Positions 11,560-23,446 of a stretch of 64,000 nt of DNA are shown in pieces (positions within the stretch are counted from its first letter, which is position 1; each line of letters begins with the position of its first letter). The notes beneath the pieces were generated by a model. It was not told the DNA's origin and searched no databases. It saw only the letters and a list, made by a program, of their open reading frames with translations. A program made the translations under genes and the position numbers. The DNA lies in contig CM042088.1 of NCBI GenBank assembly GCA_023512835.1, positions 15,675,562-15,739,561 of the forward strand. The letters run 5' to 3'. Source of the DNA: Taxillus chinensis. Lineage: Eukaryota; Streptophyta; Magnoliopsida; Santalales; Loranthaceae.

Positions 11560-12659
11560 CAAATGGCCCTCAAGTCCACAGCTCTTGCAGTGCTAATCCT
11601 TCTTGGGACACTCCCTCTTAACATGGCCTTGCTCCCTACAGCAATAACAACAATTGGAGAGACCTCATGCTGAACCTCCCTGCCTGCTGCCACCAAAGGT
11701 GAACCTCCCTGGGTTCACTAATGTTTGACCCCTACTGCGGAAAGAGCTGCTACCTCCCTCCTCTGTCTTGGGCCTCTTAGACCCTGTATCACGGTCAAAC
11801 CCTCCTTGTAACTCTCGACCCTGATGGGCCTACCTCCCATCATCAAGCTCCCTCTTAGCTATACGGGCTGTCTCAACAACCTTAGCATAAGTGCTCAAAC
11901 GCAGTATCGCCACCCTCTGCCTAAGGGCTGGCTTGAGACCCAAGGTGAACTTGTGGGCCTTCAGGTCCTCCATTGCCACAGTCTCAGGAGCAAATCTACT
12001 CAAGCCCCGGAACTCTCGCTCATACTTGGGCACTGTCTTCGACCCCTCCTTCAAGCTGCCGAATTCCTCCCTTTTTTGCCACCTCAATGACTCGGGGAAG
12101 AACTCATCGTGGAAGAGCTGCAAGAACTCCTCCCAAACCATGAACTGTACTGAACGGCTTCCCGCTACACTCTGCCACCACTCCAAAGCAATCCCCTTTA
12201 ATTGCTGAATGGCCAGCCTCACCTTATCCTCCTCTCGGGGTAGGAGAAAGGAAACACATGCTTAGTCTGCCTTAACTAATGCTCAGCTACCACTGGATCT
12301 ACCTCTCCCTTGAATCTCGGTGGTTGTTCCTTTTAGAACCTCGTCACAACGTCATCCTCTGCACGGTGCATGGGTACACCACCTAGCGAACCCTCACGCT
12401 CACGAGGTAACTCCCCCACTGGTGATGGCGGTGGTGGTGGTGCCACCACCTGCTTTGCTGCCATCTCACAGCTCACTTCCTCCCAAACCTCTTGGTGGAT
12501 ACCCTCCCTTAGCTCTTGGACTTCCTGCCAAATGCCCTCTCGCGGTTGTGCCAACAAAAGCTCATTGCCTCCAGCGGGCTGTCCCACATCTGGACACTCA
12601 TGGGCAGATGACTCATCAGCCATTGCCCCGGATGCACGCGTCGCTCTCCTCGGTAGCAT
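11560..12659 (-). pseudogene. gag: G2 gag
   Basis: Starts at ATG 12659-12657 (MLPRRATRASGAMADESS), equivalent to the G1 start. The N-terminal part runs to 12333. A frameshift follows, and the core continues at 12222-11830 with MRLAIQQLKGIALEWW and FHDEFFPESLRWQKREEFGS. The zinc-knuckle region (about 11530-11660) is decayed. Confidence 0.82.
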
Positions 12660-13090
12660 TCTTACTACATGAAGTAAGAAAGACAATCGTCAAAACGCAT
12701 TCGAGATCTATCGAGCATCACTACTACTGCTCCAATACAAAGTTCAATTGTCACATGGAATTAGACACATTACACACATTTAGTTCTTATTAAATCACAA
12801 GCACACAACTCAATAACACAAGTACTTCTCCTTGTATCAAGTTATCACAAAAATCAGAGTTGCATAATTAAAATATTATATTTTCCTTATCACTTACTGT
12901 TTTATCACAATTATCCACAACAAATGCAACTAGTGCCCTAATGCCAATGCACGCAAATCCTAAATACACCTTAGAGGTTCAAAGGGGACCATGTTGATCA
13001 GGCACGTCCCTCCAGGCTCCTCCAAAGGACTCAGGATAACTAGAGCCGCCCACTACCTTAGCCCAACTAGACCATGTTTTGATACTGTAT
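12660..13090 (-). other. G2 leader with decayed primer site
   Basis: Untranslated leader without a gene. The position of the tRNA-Met site (13076-13087) reads CAGTATCAAAAC on the minus strand instead of TGGTATCAGAGC, so the priming site is degraded. Confidence 0.7.
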
Positions 13091-14883
13091 TGTCACACCC
13101 CGAATTTCCAACCCGAGGAAACTGGTTCGTGACTCCCCTTTACCCACCCAGTAGGCAAGGGGTTAGGACAAATAATTCCTCACATGACTACACACATCCA
13201 CAATAGATAACCACAAGATACTTATATCTTTATTAATTTCAAACCACAATAAATGTTTACAAACCAAACATGCATTTATTTCAGTCAAAACCCTTTTACA
13301 ATCTTTCCCCACTGGGTTACAAAGGTTCCACAAAAACATAACACAAATTACATTTACCAAAGCAACAAAGTATAACTGCCTTCCACCTTGGTGTCTCCAC
13401 CTAACGCCTGTAGGTCCCTGAAATGAAAACAAAACACAGTAGGAGGGGTGAGCAACCACAGCTCAGTAGGGATCATCTCTCGCCAACCCATCCCATGCTC
13501 CTAGCACCTACATGTCAATGTGTACTAGTGCAGTGTCGTGATACAAGTATGTACAGGTTTATTCAACATAAATAAATATGAAAACATACAAACCACAAGG
13601 GCAAGCACAATTGTTTTCACAGCCACACAGGCTTCCAGAACCACAGCCACAGAGGCTCACAATCACAGCCACACAGGCCCACGACCACAGCCACACAGGC
13701 TCCACGTCCACATAACACATGACAACACATAACACATGGAATCTACAATCATCACACAAATCACAACTAACATATCCACATATTATGTTCACAACCAATA
13801 CACCCCTGGAAACCCCAAGGTTTCCCCACGCGGCCCTACTGCAGATCTAATCGTAACGAACCCAACCATGAAATGGTCCTATGCCCCGTGAACGAACCCA
13901 AAATCCCCCGACCCCGGACTCGACATCATAAACCAAACAAAATATACCATTGAAGGCCAATATCCATATAGGAGATCACACCTATATGGATTTACATATA
14001 TATATATATATACATATATATGAACAATAACAATGAACAATTTTGTCTACCACAGGACCTAATTCTGAAATGGGTACTAGAAGAGATAGAACCCTACCTC
14101 AAGAAGATTCTCCTTGCTGTTGCTCCCACGCTAGTTGCCATCCACCCACGCGAGTCACCCCAGCAGTAACAATCAGGAGCTCTCTCTCTCTCTCTCCCTT
14201 TGCGACGGCTACGATAGCTGACAACAAAAACCCTAAACCTAAAACAAAGAGAGCTCCTCCTCCTTATATAGACACCTCACTTATCAAAATGACGTAGTTT
14301 TGATAAGTAAAACCCATCATTGAAACGATATAATTTTGATAAATGAAACTCACCATCAAAATGACATAGTTTTGATAAATGAAACCCACTATCAAAATGA
14401 CGTAGTTTTGATAAATGAAACCCACCATCAAACGACGTAGTTTTGATAAATAAAACCTGTAATAACCACTCCACTCCCACACAGGACAAAATACCCACAA
14501 TTCGAACATGGTCCTTTAGGAAAAGATTATCATAATGACAAAAGGAAGAAGACAGTGCAAAAACATGGCTGCACGTGACAAAGACCATTGTCACGTGCAA
14601 GCTCCAAATGCCCTAGGATTTTGCCACAAGCTTTAGAATTAAGTCTGGAAGGCTCCCATGCAAAAACGTCACTGCCCGTGACAAGCCATTGTCACGTGCA
14701 TTGTCACGTGCACCCTCTAAAAGTGTCCTCTTGGGCTCATCTCTTGCCTCATGCTTGCTCATCAACAAACAAGGTGTTCTAGCTAATGTGTGTGGGAATA
14801 AAACTCCCAAAAAACCCGACAATTGCCACCCAAAAGGAAAAACTGTGACTAACTCTTCGTATCCCAAAACATGGGTCATTACA
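13091..14883 (-). repeat. 5' LTR of G2
   Basis: Begins TGTCACACCCC at 13091 and ends ...GGTCATTACA at 14883, about 1.79 kb. Landmarks in order: CACAGGC-type repeats (13620-13710), hairpin (13962-13991), TATATA run, CT tract (about 14180-14200), telobox (about 14227), TATA region (14264-14271), five ACGT palindromes (14283-14455) and G-box palindromes near 14570-14710. Confidence 0.9.
14283..14455 (-). promoter_or_regulatory. Five tandem ACGT-core palindromes in the G2 U3
   Basis: Five copies at about 39-40 bp spacing of a palindrome of the form CAAAA-TGACGTAG-TTTTG, each followed by a GATAAATGAAACCCAC-type spacer. They lie immediately upstream (in element sense) of the TATATA box. The other gypsy LTRs have two copies here. 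The ACGT/TGACG core resembles bZIP binding sites; an enhancer role is inferred. Confidence 0.7.
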
Positions 14884-15339
14884 GTTTCAAGATGATGAAC
14901 CTTGATAGTTTAGATGTTCTAAGTTTTGTTGTGGCTATCCATGCGCGTTATGGATGGATTGAAGCGAGAATGTTAAGTGATGTAAATTGCATGGTCCTTA
15001 GAAACAAGGTTTTACCCTACTACATTGGATAGAAGATTTGAATTGGATGTTTATGTCTTAAACCATTGGTTAGCAATTCTTTCATAAGGTTATTGTTGTG
15101 TCTTGACCCTTTGATTATAGTATTTGATTATGATGTTTGCTTTATCTCTAGACAACTGTCCTTGTATGTGAACTGTACGAACAGTTTTATAAGTATCCAT
15201 TATGTTAGGTATAAGTCGATGAGACGACAGTCGTTGCTCTAGATTTAGTGCAAGATACTTTAGCGATGGTGCATTGATTTAATATAAACTATTATAGGCC
15301 TATAGTCACTTTGGGTTGTATGTTGTTAGGAGGCTGATC
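14884..15339. other. Unassigned sequence
   Basis: AT-rich, with no gene recognised. It probably includes further decayed gypsy pol sequence upstream of the integrase remnant that follows. Confidence 0.4.
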
Positions 15340-15740
15340 ATCATGTATTTTGAGGAGGGAGATCGCGTGTTCAGGCTCTCATTATATCTTATTATTGTAG
15401 TGTTATGGGCAATATTGCTAATCATTTGATATTGCTACCAGAGTTGGTGCACATTCATGATTTGTTTTATGTGTCGTAGTTCTTAAAGTGTTATTCAGAT
15501 CTTTTACTTGTGTTAGTTGGCATGCGATAGGTTTGTCATATGATGGAATAGTGGTTAAAGGCTCGGTTTAAATTATCGAGAGTTGGGAGATAGTCTTGTG
15601 GGGCGTTATGTTTCCCTTTATTTGAGTCATTTGGCGTATTTGATGGTTAGAGGAGCAAAACTTGAGAGAGTGAGAGCCAAATGTGTGTTTTTTGTTATGA
15701 GTTATTCGAGGACGAATAATTCTAAGGTGGGAAGGATGTC
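15340..15740 (+). pseudogene. G3: decayed gypsy integrase C-terminus
   Basis: Conceptual translation on the plus strand gives scattered but ordered matches to the chromovirus integrase tail. A GDRVF-type block is at about 15357. A stretch resembling 'LILLPELVHIHDLFYVS' at about 15420-15478 corresponds to the [15 protein letters not shown] block. GAGGACGAATAATTCTAAGG at 15703-15722 corresponds to the FEDEQL-stop end seen in G1/G5. Heavily mutated and older than the neighbouring elements. Confidence 0.6.
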
Positions 15741-17627
15741 AAGATTCTTCCATTCTTGTGTTTGTTTTTCATTGTTTTGTTGCTTGTTTTAGTAATGATA
15801 CTACCAGTTGGCTTTACCTAAGTTAGCTGTGATGCTTTGTTATGCTATCTTGCTGTGATACGTTGATATATTGTTATGATATGTTATGGTATGTGATGTT
15901 GTTCATACTGCATAGCAAAAGGTGATGGATGTGGAATGTTGTAAAGCATCCACTGATAATGATCTATATGTGTATATATACTTATATATTCAATAATGCA
16001 TAATTTCCTATGAGTTTTATAAATGATGTTATCTTATACTCTTGATAAAGCGTTTAGTCGCCTCACGCTTTCAAAATATAATTTATAATGTCCTAACTAC
16101 CTATAGTGTGGAAAGTTAGGGTCGATCCCACAGAGATGCACAAAAGAATCTATTACAACAAACACTAAAATTGATTATTCTAGTTTTGTCTAGAGAAATC
16201 AAATTAATAATTGATAAATGTAATAAAATAAAATAATCAAAATAGAATAAAAACCTAAACTAAGATAAAAAAAAGAGAAATTCTGGAGAGTTGGAGATTT
16301 CAGTTAGAGTTTAAGATTTCTTAGAATTAGGTCACCTAAATCCATCCTTCAATTTATTTTCTCAAATATTAAAAATTCATCATATCACTTTACTCAATTC
16401 CCTTTCGTCCAGGTGAAATTTGTAATTATGATTTGATCCCATTTGGTCCGTGTGAATCAAACCCAAAAACCCAGTGAATCATTATGTTTGTGAATTCATA
16501 TAGGCTTGGTCCACTCTATATGCATTTACCATGGTAATAAAATCTATAGATAATTTTATGAACCACAACACATGAAGATTTCATTCAAACATTTAATCAA
16601 ACACAGTATTCAGAATTTAAATTACACAATTCGAGAATAAAAGCAGTTTATGCATAAATACATAAAGACCTAACTTATAAGGTGTAGAATTGTCTAGTGG
16701 CGTCCCACTCTTGAAGACCATGCTCTTCTCTCCTTTGTTGATGGCGTAAAATCTCCCACCGAATCACCCACACGAACTAGGACTGTCATAATCCTTGATT
16801 TTGAATGAATGGCCGTTCAACGCTCCTCCTCTCTGATATGGCGTTGCAGGTGAGCTATGGAAGATCCTCTCTCCTTCCCTAGGCCAAAAACGCGTCTAGG
16901 GTTCCTCTACCAATGCCCCCCTTTTCTCTAGGGTTTTCTAGCCTCCTCTAGCTGTCTGCATCCTTCTAGCTTTATATCTCTTCACTTAATTAACCTAATG
17001 CAGTTATATCAAGTGAAATCCCCTTTCTAACCTTGATTAAAAGTCACAAATTTGTACTTAAGCTAAACAGTGCCGTTTTGGAGCAAAATAGGAGTGCACG
17101 TGTCCAAGAATTTAACGATGACAAAAACCTATTTTCCAACACGTGCACGAACAGAAGTTGCTTCAAATATTATTATCTTCAACTCCCCTTGAGAATGTGT
17201 CATAAAATACACCAATAGTGGACACGTGCATGCGATTCTTCCACCCATGCAATAAGTAAAAGTGCTTGAAATATTGTTCTCTTCATGTATAAGCTTGCAC
17301 GTATCCAGACTTGTCACGTGCACTGGATACATGCATGATGGAAGTACTTCATACACGCTCCTTGATCTCTTTGGCTACCATGCTCATCCTTGCTTTGAAT
17401 TCCTTATCTCCCGTTTCCTAGAAACAGCTACAAAACAAAGCAAAGTGCACACAAAACTAAACAAGCATAATATATCTTAAAATAATACCAAAAACACACA
17501 CTCAAGCATAAAAAGAGATACAAAACGGGAGATAATACATATATAAACATAATACATAAATTCCCCATGTCAACTCTTGTGGTTGTGGTTGTCTTTTTGA
17601 GGACGAAAAGTCCAAAAATGGGAAAGA
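15741..17627 (+). other. G3 3' untranslated region with a large AT-rich insert and polypurine tract
   Basis: No gene. The spacer that is only a few hundred bases in G5 is about 1.9 kb here. The segment at about 16030-17560 is AT-rich and unlike the gypsy elements; near its left side is AGGGTCGATCCCACAGAG (16112-16129). The end (17580-17627) restores the gypsy context: GAGGACGAAAAGTCC, then a purine-rich run, then the LTR start at 17628. Confidence 0.5.
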
Positions 17628-19671
17628 TGTAATATCCCTATCCGAAATGGGCTAAGAGATAGCTTGTATTCGGTTTGAGTATGTTATTTTGGTTTTGTAG
17701 CTGAAAATATGGTTATTTAGACTTTAAATGGGCCTTATTTGGGGTATGGATAATCGAGCAATATTTTAGTAACATCCAATGGTGATTTAAAGGGTAAATT
17801 AGTCAATTCAGATGCTTTATAATTTAATATTATTAATATTAAAAGGAAATTTGGGATTTAACTTAATTAAGGCCATTTTTATATTTTAATGACTAAAATG
17901 GAAATTTTATTAGAAAAAGAAAGGTTAATTAAATAGGGTTACTTTCTAGGCAAGAAATCGGTGTTTTAACGCAATTAGAGATCCTATAAGACGTAGGCAG
18001 AAACTTTATAAATAGGGGCCTCATCCTAAGAGAGTTGATGGTTGATTCTTTGTGCTTTGGAGAGCCTTAACTATCTAGGAAGCCACGGGGGAGAGAAAGA
18101 CGAAAGCTCAAAGCTTTAGGTCGTTTCCAAGCTTCAACAAGCTAGTTCGTCTTCCAAAATATTCAAGGTAGGTGTTTCAATCCTTCTTAATCTCTCCTAG
18201 GGTTCTATAACATCTATGGTTGGTTTAGTTTTAGGGATGAAACTTAAAACGAATGATTTTGCATGTAACTGAGATAAGGAGCCTAAATAAAGATATTTGA
18301 CGTCCAAAGTTGATGTTGAGGATTTGGAAATCATTTTAGGGTAGATTCTTTGTATCTTAAAACTGTATGAGTAGTTCGGTCAGTAAATAGTGTTGGTCGG
18401 GTGAACAATAATCTGGTAGAGTGAAGTTAATTTTATATTGATGAAATATACGCGGTATTTCAATAAACTTTTCCTTCTAGTCAGGTGAAATTCGAGGTGG
18501 TCGGATGAACAATAAGTGGTCGGGTGAAGCTAATTTCTATATTGAGAGAATATATGTAGTATTTCGATAAACTTTTCCTTCTGGTCAGATGAAATCCGAG
18601 GTGATCAAGTGAACAGTAATATGGTTGAGTGAACAGTAAAGTGGTCAGATGATTTTTCTAATATTGTTATTGGATAGCCAGTTAAAAACCCTTCGAAATG
18701 AGGGTTATTATAAGCATATCGATGTTTTGTAGAATTAGTTATGATTTTTCAAACTTAGGACAAAATCTGTACTGTTTTATCAGCCTGTTTTGCTTCTTTT
18801 AATTTGTTACTGGGAATTAAAGCTCGAAACCTTTAAAGGGAAACCTTAATGAATGTTTGGGGTTTATTGTATGCCTTTTATTGTTATAATTGATGTGCAT
18901 ATATTTATTTCTATGTTGAAAACATGTTTGTTATGATTATACAATGGAATGGTTATACTGCGGATGTTATTTATTGATTGTGATGATGTGGGATTTCCTA
19001 ATTTGATATATTGGACTTGTAATGTGAATATTGTTGATGTGTGTTATTGTTATACAGTGTACTATATTTGTTGTGATAATGTCCGGTAAAAGACATTGGT
19101 CCAGTAAAGGACAGAGGCCCGGTCAAGGGCAAAAAGGGTGTTGGACCCCATTTTGTCCGGGTTGGGCATACTAACTCCATTTTATATATATCCTTTGCTC
19201 CCAGAACATACTTTTATTAAACAGGTCCATAAAGATTCCCCACTATGAAGGAATGGTTTGGAGTTTAGATTAACCCCAATTTGCACAAGATGGGTATACT
19301 AACACGAACAGGGAAGCCCAAAATTGATAACCTCTGCTACAAGCCCCTGAAGTGCCCTAAGGCCAACACCAGGTGATAGAGAATGACATTTGGAAACTAA
19401 CGCACTTAATCGTGCTCAATTCTGACTTAAAACGAAGAGGTTATGACCAAGACAATCTTTGCAAAAAAAGTCAAACTTGTAAAAAGACGGTCAATGCCCC
19501 TGGTCAAACCACCCGAAAATGTGACCATGCAAGATTCTCCAAAATGACTATGTGGGCAAATACAGGTCTTCCTAAACAATCCCCAAAAGTTCATCTATTT
19601 TGGCATTTTGAGTGGGGGTAAAAGGGTAATTAAAAGTCAACCAATCCGGAGCATCATAGTCAAATCCGGAG
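17628..19671 (+). repeat. Probable G3 3' LTR start and unassigned decayed sequence
   Basis: Begins TGTAATATCCC directly after the polypurine tract, so the first part is the 3' LTR of G3. I cannot place its right end; no GGGGCGTGACA-type terminus is seen. It holds the 104-bp tandem repeat at 18396-18655. From about 19080 the sequence (GTCCGGTAAAAGACATTGG onward) is unassigned. No coding potential. Confidence 0.5.
18396..18655. repeat. About 104-bp tandem repeat, 2.5 copies
   Basis: Units start at 18396 (GTCGGGTGAACAATAA), 18500 (GTCGGATGAACAATAA) and, partially, 18603 (GATCAAGTGAACAGTAA). The first two share AAACTTTTCCTTCT and end in a CGAGGTG context. Confidence 0.85.
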
Positions 19672-19842
19672 TGTTGGTCCCTAGGAGCCTAGAGGGGGGG
19701 TGAATAAACTCTAATCAAAAACTCTTTTTTGTCTCTAGTACAACACTTATTTGGTTAAAATATAGAATCAGTGCGGAAGATAACCATATAGTGGAAGTAT
19801 TTTGTTTTATTATCAAAAGATAATTACAATAAAATATAGCAG
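19672..19842 (-). repeat. LTR fragment of SIRE2
   Basis: Starts TGTTGGTCCCTAGGAGCC and matches the left part of the SIRE1 LTR (25341-25515), including GTATTTTGTTTTATTATC. The homology stops at 19842. Confidence 0.85.
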
Positions 19843-22400
19843 ATTAAAGCTAATGAAACTTTTCGATCTAATTAAGAAGTACAATAGTTCTCCCATCATG
19901 CTCATTTCAAACTTGCCAGTCATCAACTTCGCAAACTCTTCACAAAGCTTCGGATTAGATGATCCAAAAATGATGTCATTCACATAGATTTGTACGATCA
20001 AAGAATGTTCTTTCTCTTTCCGTAGGAATAATGTGGTGTCTATCTTCCCTTTTCTGAAGTTGTGTTCAAGCAAGAATTCTGACAGTGTGTCGTACTAGGC
20101 TCTTGGAGCTTGCTTCAATCCGTAGAAGGCTTTTCATAGTTTGTATACCATGTATTTAGCCTTGTGTTCAATGAAACTTGAAGGTTGTTCGACATAAACC
20201 TCCTCTTGAAGATCTCCATTCAGAAAGGCACTCTTGACGTCCTTTGATAAACTGTGAAGTCTTCATATGATGCATACGCCAGGAACATTCGGATTGCCTC
20301 AAGTCTAGCTACTGGAGTAAAGGTCTCGTCATAATCAATACCTTCTTCTTGACGATATCCTTTGGCTACCAGTCGAGCTTTGTTCTGGATTACTATTCCA
20401 TCAGTATCAAAGTTTGTTTTGGAACAACCATTTAAATGACTTGTTGCGACCTTGGCCTTGGTATGAGTGTCCACACTTCGTTCCTCTTGAATTGATTAAG
20501 CTCTTCTTGCATAGCATCTATCTAGTTTGAATCTTGAAGGGCTTCATCCACCACCTTTGGCTCTATCTGTGATAGAAAACAAGAATAGAGACACAAGTTG
20601 GAAGTGGCTGCCATTGTTCTTACACCAACAGTAGGATCACCATTCACTTGATTTGATGGGTGGTTTCGAGTCCACCTATAGTTCTGCGCAAGTGGTGGTG
20701 AATATTCAATGATTTGAAGCTCTGCCAGATTGGGTGGATCATGTACATTGGCTGATTGAGCTTCTTCCAAGCCAGTTATATCCGTATGATGAATAGCTCC
20801 AGAAGTACTTTGAAGGTTTTTCTGTACTGTGACTTTCAGTATTAACTGGTCCGGATGGACTAGTAGGTTCTCTAGTGTTTTGGATGTCTGTATCAATTGG
20901 TCTAGAGTTGAGTAGAAGTCTTGAGTCCGATTCTTCGGAGGCATCATCAGTGACATTTCCTCTTGCTCCACTGGTGCTCGGTGATTGATCAATAGTAGTG
21001 GCAAGAACATGCTTGAATTGTGAATAGTCAATCGCGTCCGTATTATCCTACACATTTGAATTTGAAGATCCCATACTAGACCAATCAAGGTTAGATTCAT
21101 TAAAGGCAATATGGATAGATTCTTCAACTTTTAAAAGTCTTCTGCTAAAAATGTGATAAGCCTTGCTATGTAATGATTATCCGACAAAGATCCCATCATC
21201 AAATTTTGGCTTAAATTTACTCCGGGACTCCTTGCCGTTGTTTAACACATAGCAAGCACACCCAAAAACTTTGAAATGAGAGATTGATGGCTTCCTGCCT
21301 CTCCACATCTCATAGGGTGTTTTCATGGTAACCTTATTGATAAGAGTTTTGTTTTGAACATAGCATGCAATGGACATAGCTTCAACCCATAAACTAAGAG
21401 AAAGCTTTTCCCCTGCTAACATTGATTTACCAGGTTCGACTAAAGTGCGATTCTTACGCTCAGCAACTCCATTTTGTTGTGGAGTCCTGGCCACAAAGAA
21501 GTCATGCTGAATGCCCTGTTCAGAACAATATGATCTCATATATGAAAAGTTAAATTCCATACCATGATCACTCCTGATGCATTTAATGCTTAGTCCTTGT
21601 GAATTGCTTATCTAGTTGAAGAGATCTACAAGATGTTCAAAGGTTTGTTCCTTCGATTTCAGGAACATCACCCATGTATACTTGGTGAAGTCATCGATAA
21701 CCACAATGGTGTATCTCGCACCAGCAAGAGAAGCAATAGAAATGGGAGCACAGAGATCCAGATGAAGGAGATGTAAAGGAGCAGTTATTGAATTAACGGA
21801 TTTGTTCTTAAAGCTATGCTTGGTCTGCTTGCCAAGTTGGCATTCTCGATAGAGTGAATCTCTGGAGTATTTATGTTTGGGCAAACCAGTGACCAAATCA
21901 AGCGACGTTAGTTTAGACAAGGTTTTAAAATTTAAGTGAGCGCAACGCTTGTGCCATAGCCAACTCTCTTCATTAGATGCTGCAATGAGGAAGCATATAG
22001 GATCAGAAGAATTATTTCTTAAGACCACTGAATATATGTCCTCATCTCTTGATCCGGATAACTTAATATCTCCGGATAAGTTTTCCCTAACTGTGCAGGT
22101 GTTGGACATAAAGGAAACAGTAATTCCTTTGTCACATAAATTACTGACACTCAGTAGATTATGCTTCAAACCTTTGACTAGTACAACTTTAATTATTGAT
22201 ACATAGCCATTGGTTAAAGTGCCATACCCCAATCTTACCTTTACTGTTGTCACCATATGATACGGATAAGCCTCGTTTGTCAGCAACGTCTACGAGTAGA
22301 GTCTTATCACCCGTCATATGTCCGGAGCATCTGCTATCGAGTATCCACTTGCTTTGATTGATCTTTGACTTTAAGTGGTCTGACAATGAATTCTAGTGAT
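19843..22400 (-). pseudogene. pol: SIRE2 pol remnant (protease, integrase, partial RT)
   Basis: Copia order PR-IN-RT on the minus strand. Protease: WILDSRCSGHMTGDKT near 22310-22350; the catalytic D-S-G is D-S-R. GAG-pre-integrase: LWHKRCAHLNFKTLSKLTSL. Integrase core: LLHLDLCAPISIASLAG and PQQNGVAERKNRTLVE. The RT start has FTVYQ and [16 protein letters not shown]. The RT catalytic box reads IVQIYVNDIIFGSS, with Asn for the first Asp of YVDD. RT ends at the deletion joint near 19877. Several frameshifts. Inactive. Confidence 0.88.
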
Positions 22401-22997
22401 GCTCCTGCAAGACAACAGATTAAACTTTTCGTGCCCAAACTTGTCTCAAGCGGTTAGGAGAAACAACAACAGTGTCAACAGTTCCGGATTTTGCTTTGTT
22501 AGGAACTTTAGCTTTCCATGTTGACTTTACTGTGTTAGTGTCAGGCGCTTCTTTTATTTGAGTTTTCTTTGAGAGTTACTCCTTTGAGATTTAGATTTAC
22601 ATTTACTAGAAGAACCCTTTTTGACGAATTAATATTTATTAATATGAACTTGATTACAAAACCAGTCATCAGATGGACTCCAACACTCATAGTGATAATG
22701 GCCTATTTCCCTACAAATTGAACAAACAATATGATACAGAGCAGAAAAAGGGGATACAGGTGTCTTAGGTTTAACAGGTTTTCTACTCCGTTCCCTATGG
22801 CTTAATCCTTTGCGATTGGGTGACGCGCTCTTGGCCATAGATGCGTCAGCCATAGCCTTTCATTTCTTTCTAGGTGCTACAGTTTTGGCTTTAAATGCAG
22901 CAGCCTTCCCTTCATCTTTAGGTATGGGTGCTACTACTTCAGGATTAGCAGTAATAGCCTCTCTTCCACAATCATAAACTATGGTGCCACCTAAAAT
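22401..22997 (-). pseudogene. gag: SIRE2 C-terminal gag remnant
   Basis: Basic segments such as SASPNRKGLSHRERSRKPVK and a cysteine-containing ICREIGHYHYECW (22700-22740), matching the region of SIRE1 at about 60790-61160. Cut off at 22997. Confidence 0.65.
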
Positions 22998-23002
22998 AAA
23001 AC

Positions 23003-23289
23003 AGTAAACCCAAGAAGAGAGGCAAAACAGCCCACTCTCTCTCATATTGAGTTTTTCCCTTGAAGGGAGGCCCAAAGCTCAAAATACAAACCCAGGTAAT
23101 TTAAAAGGGAATATAAAATTATTTGTGAAATTCCAAAAATACCCCTCAGGGCCTCAAATCCCAAATTTAGTCCAAGTACAGTCAAAATTCACCATTTGAT
23201 GAGTACATCATTGTGCTGATATTCATTTGTTAAAATAAGGTCTCTAACTCAATGATGTCTCTAAGGCCCCTTAAACACGGGTCCTTACA
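23003..23289 (-). repeat. First part of the G4 3' LTR (inverted block)
   Basis: In sense orientation it starts TGTAAGGACCCGTG at 23289, after the purine tract at about 23290-23304, and runs left to the 26-bp repeat arm at 23003-23028. Confidence 0.8.
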
Positions 23290-23446
23290 TCCTCTCCACC
23301 TTAAAGACTTTTCGTCCTTGAAAAGAAAATGCGGAACTAAAAGAAACAACAACCACAACCAAAGAATAGACCACTAACACAAATGAATAGACGCATCCAG
23401 TTGGACAAGTACTTGACTATGTTGATGTTTGCCTTCCTCCCCCCCT

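Larger units (their letters stand above)
10646..14883 (-). mobile_element. G2: 5' half of a Ty3-gypsy element
   Basis: Minus-strand element truncated inside the region between protease and reverse transcriptase. It keeps protease, gag, leader, a decayed primer site and a complete 5' LTR. Same family as G1, with more divergence. RT, RNase H, integrase and the 3' LTR are missing. Confidence 0.9.
19672..22997 (-). mobile_element. SIRE2: internally deleted Ty1-copia (Sirevirus-like) element
   Basis: Minus-strand copia element related to SIRE1. It keeps the outer end of its 3' LTR (19672-19842) fused directly to the middle of reverse transcriptase. Hinge, integrase, protease and part of gag follow. 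RNase H, the region downstream of pol, the polypurine tract and most of the LTR were deleted. The right end is cut at 22997, inside a gag segment homologous to 61141-61175 of SIRE1. Confidence 0.88.
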
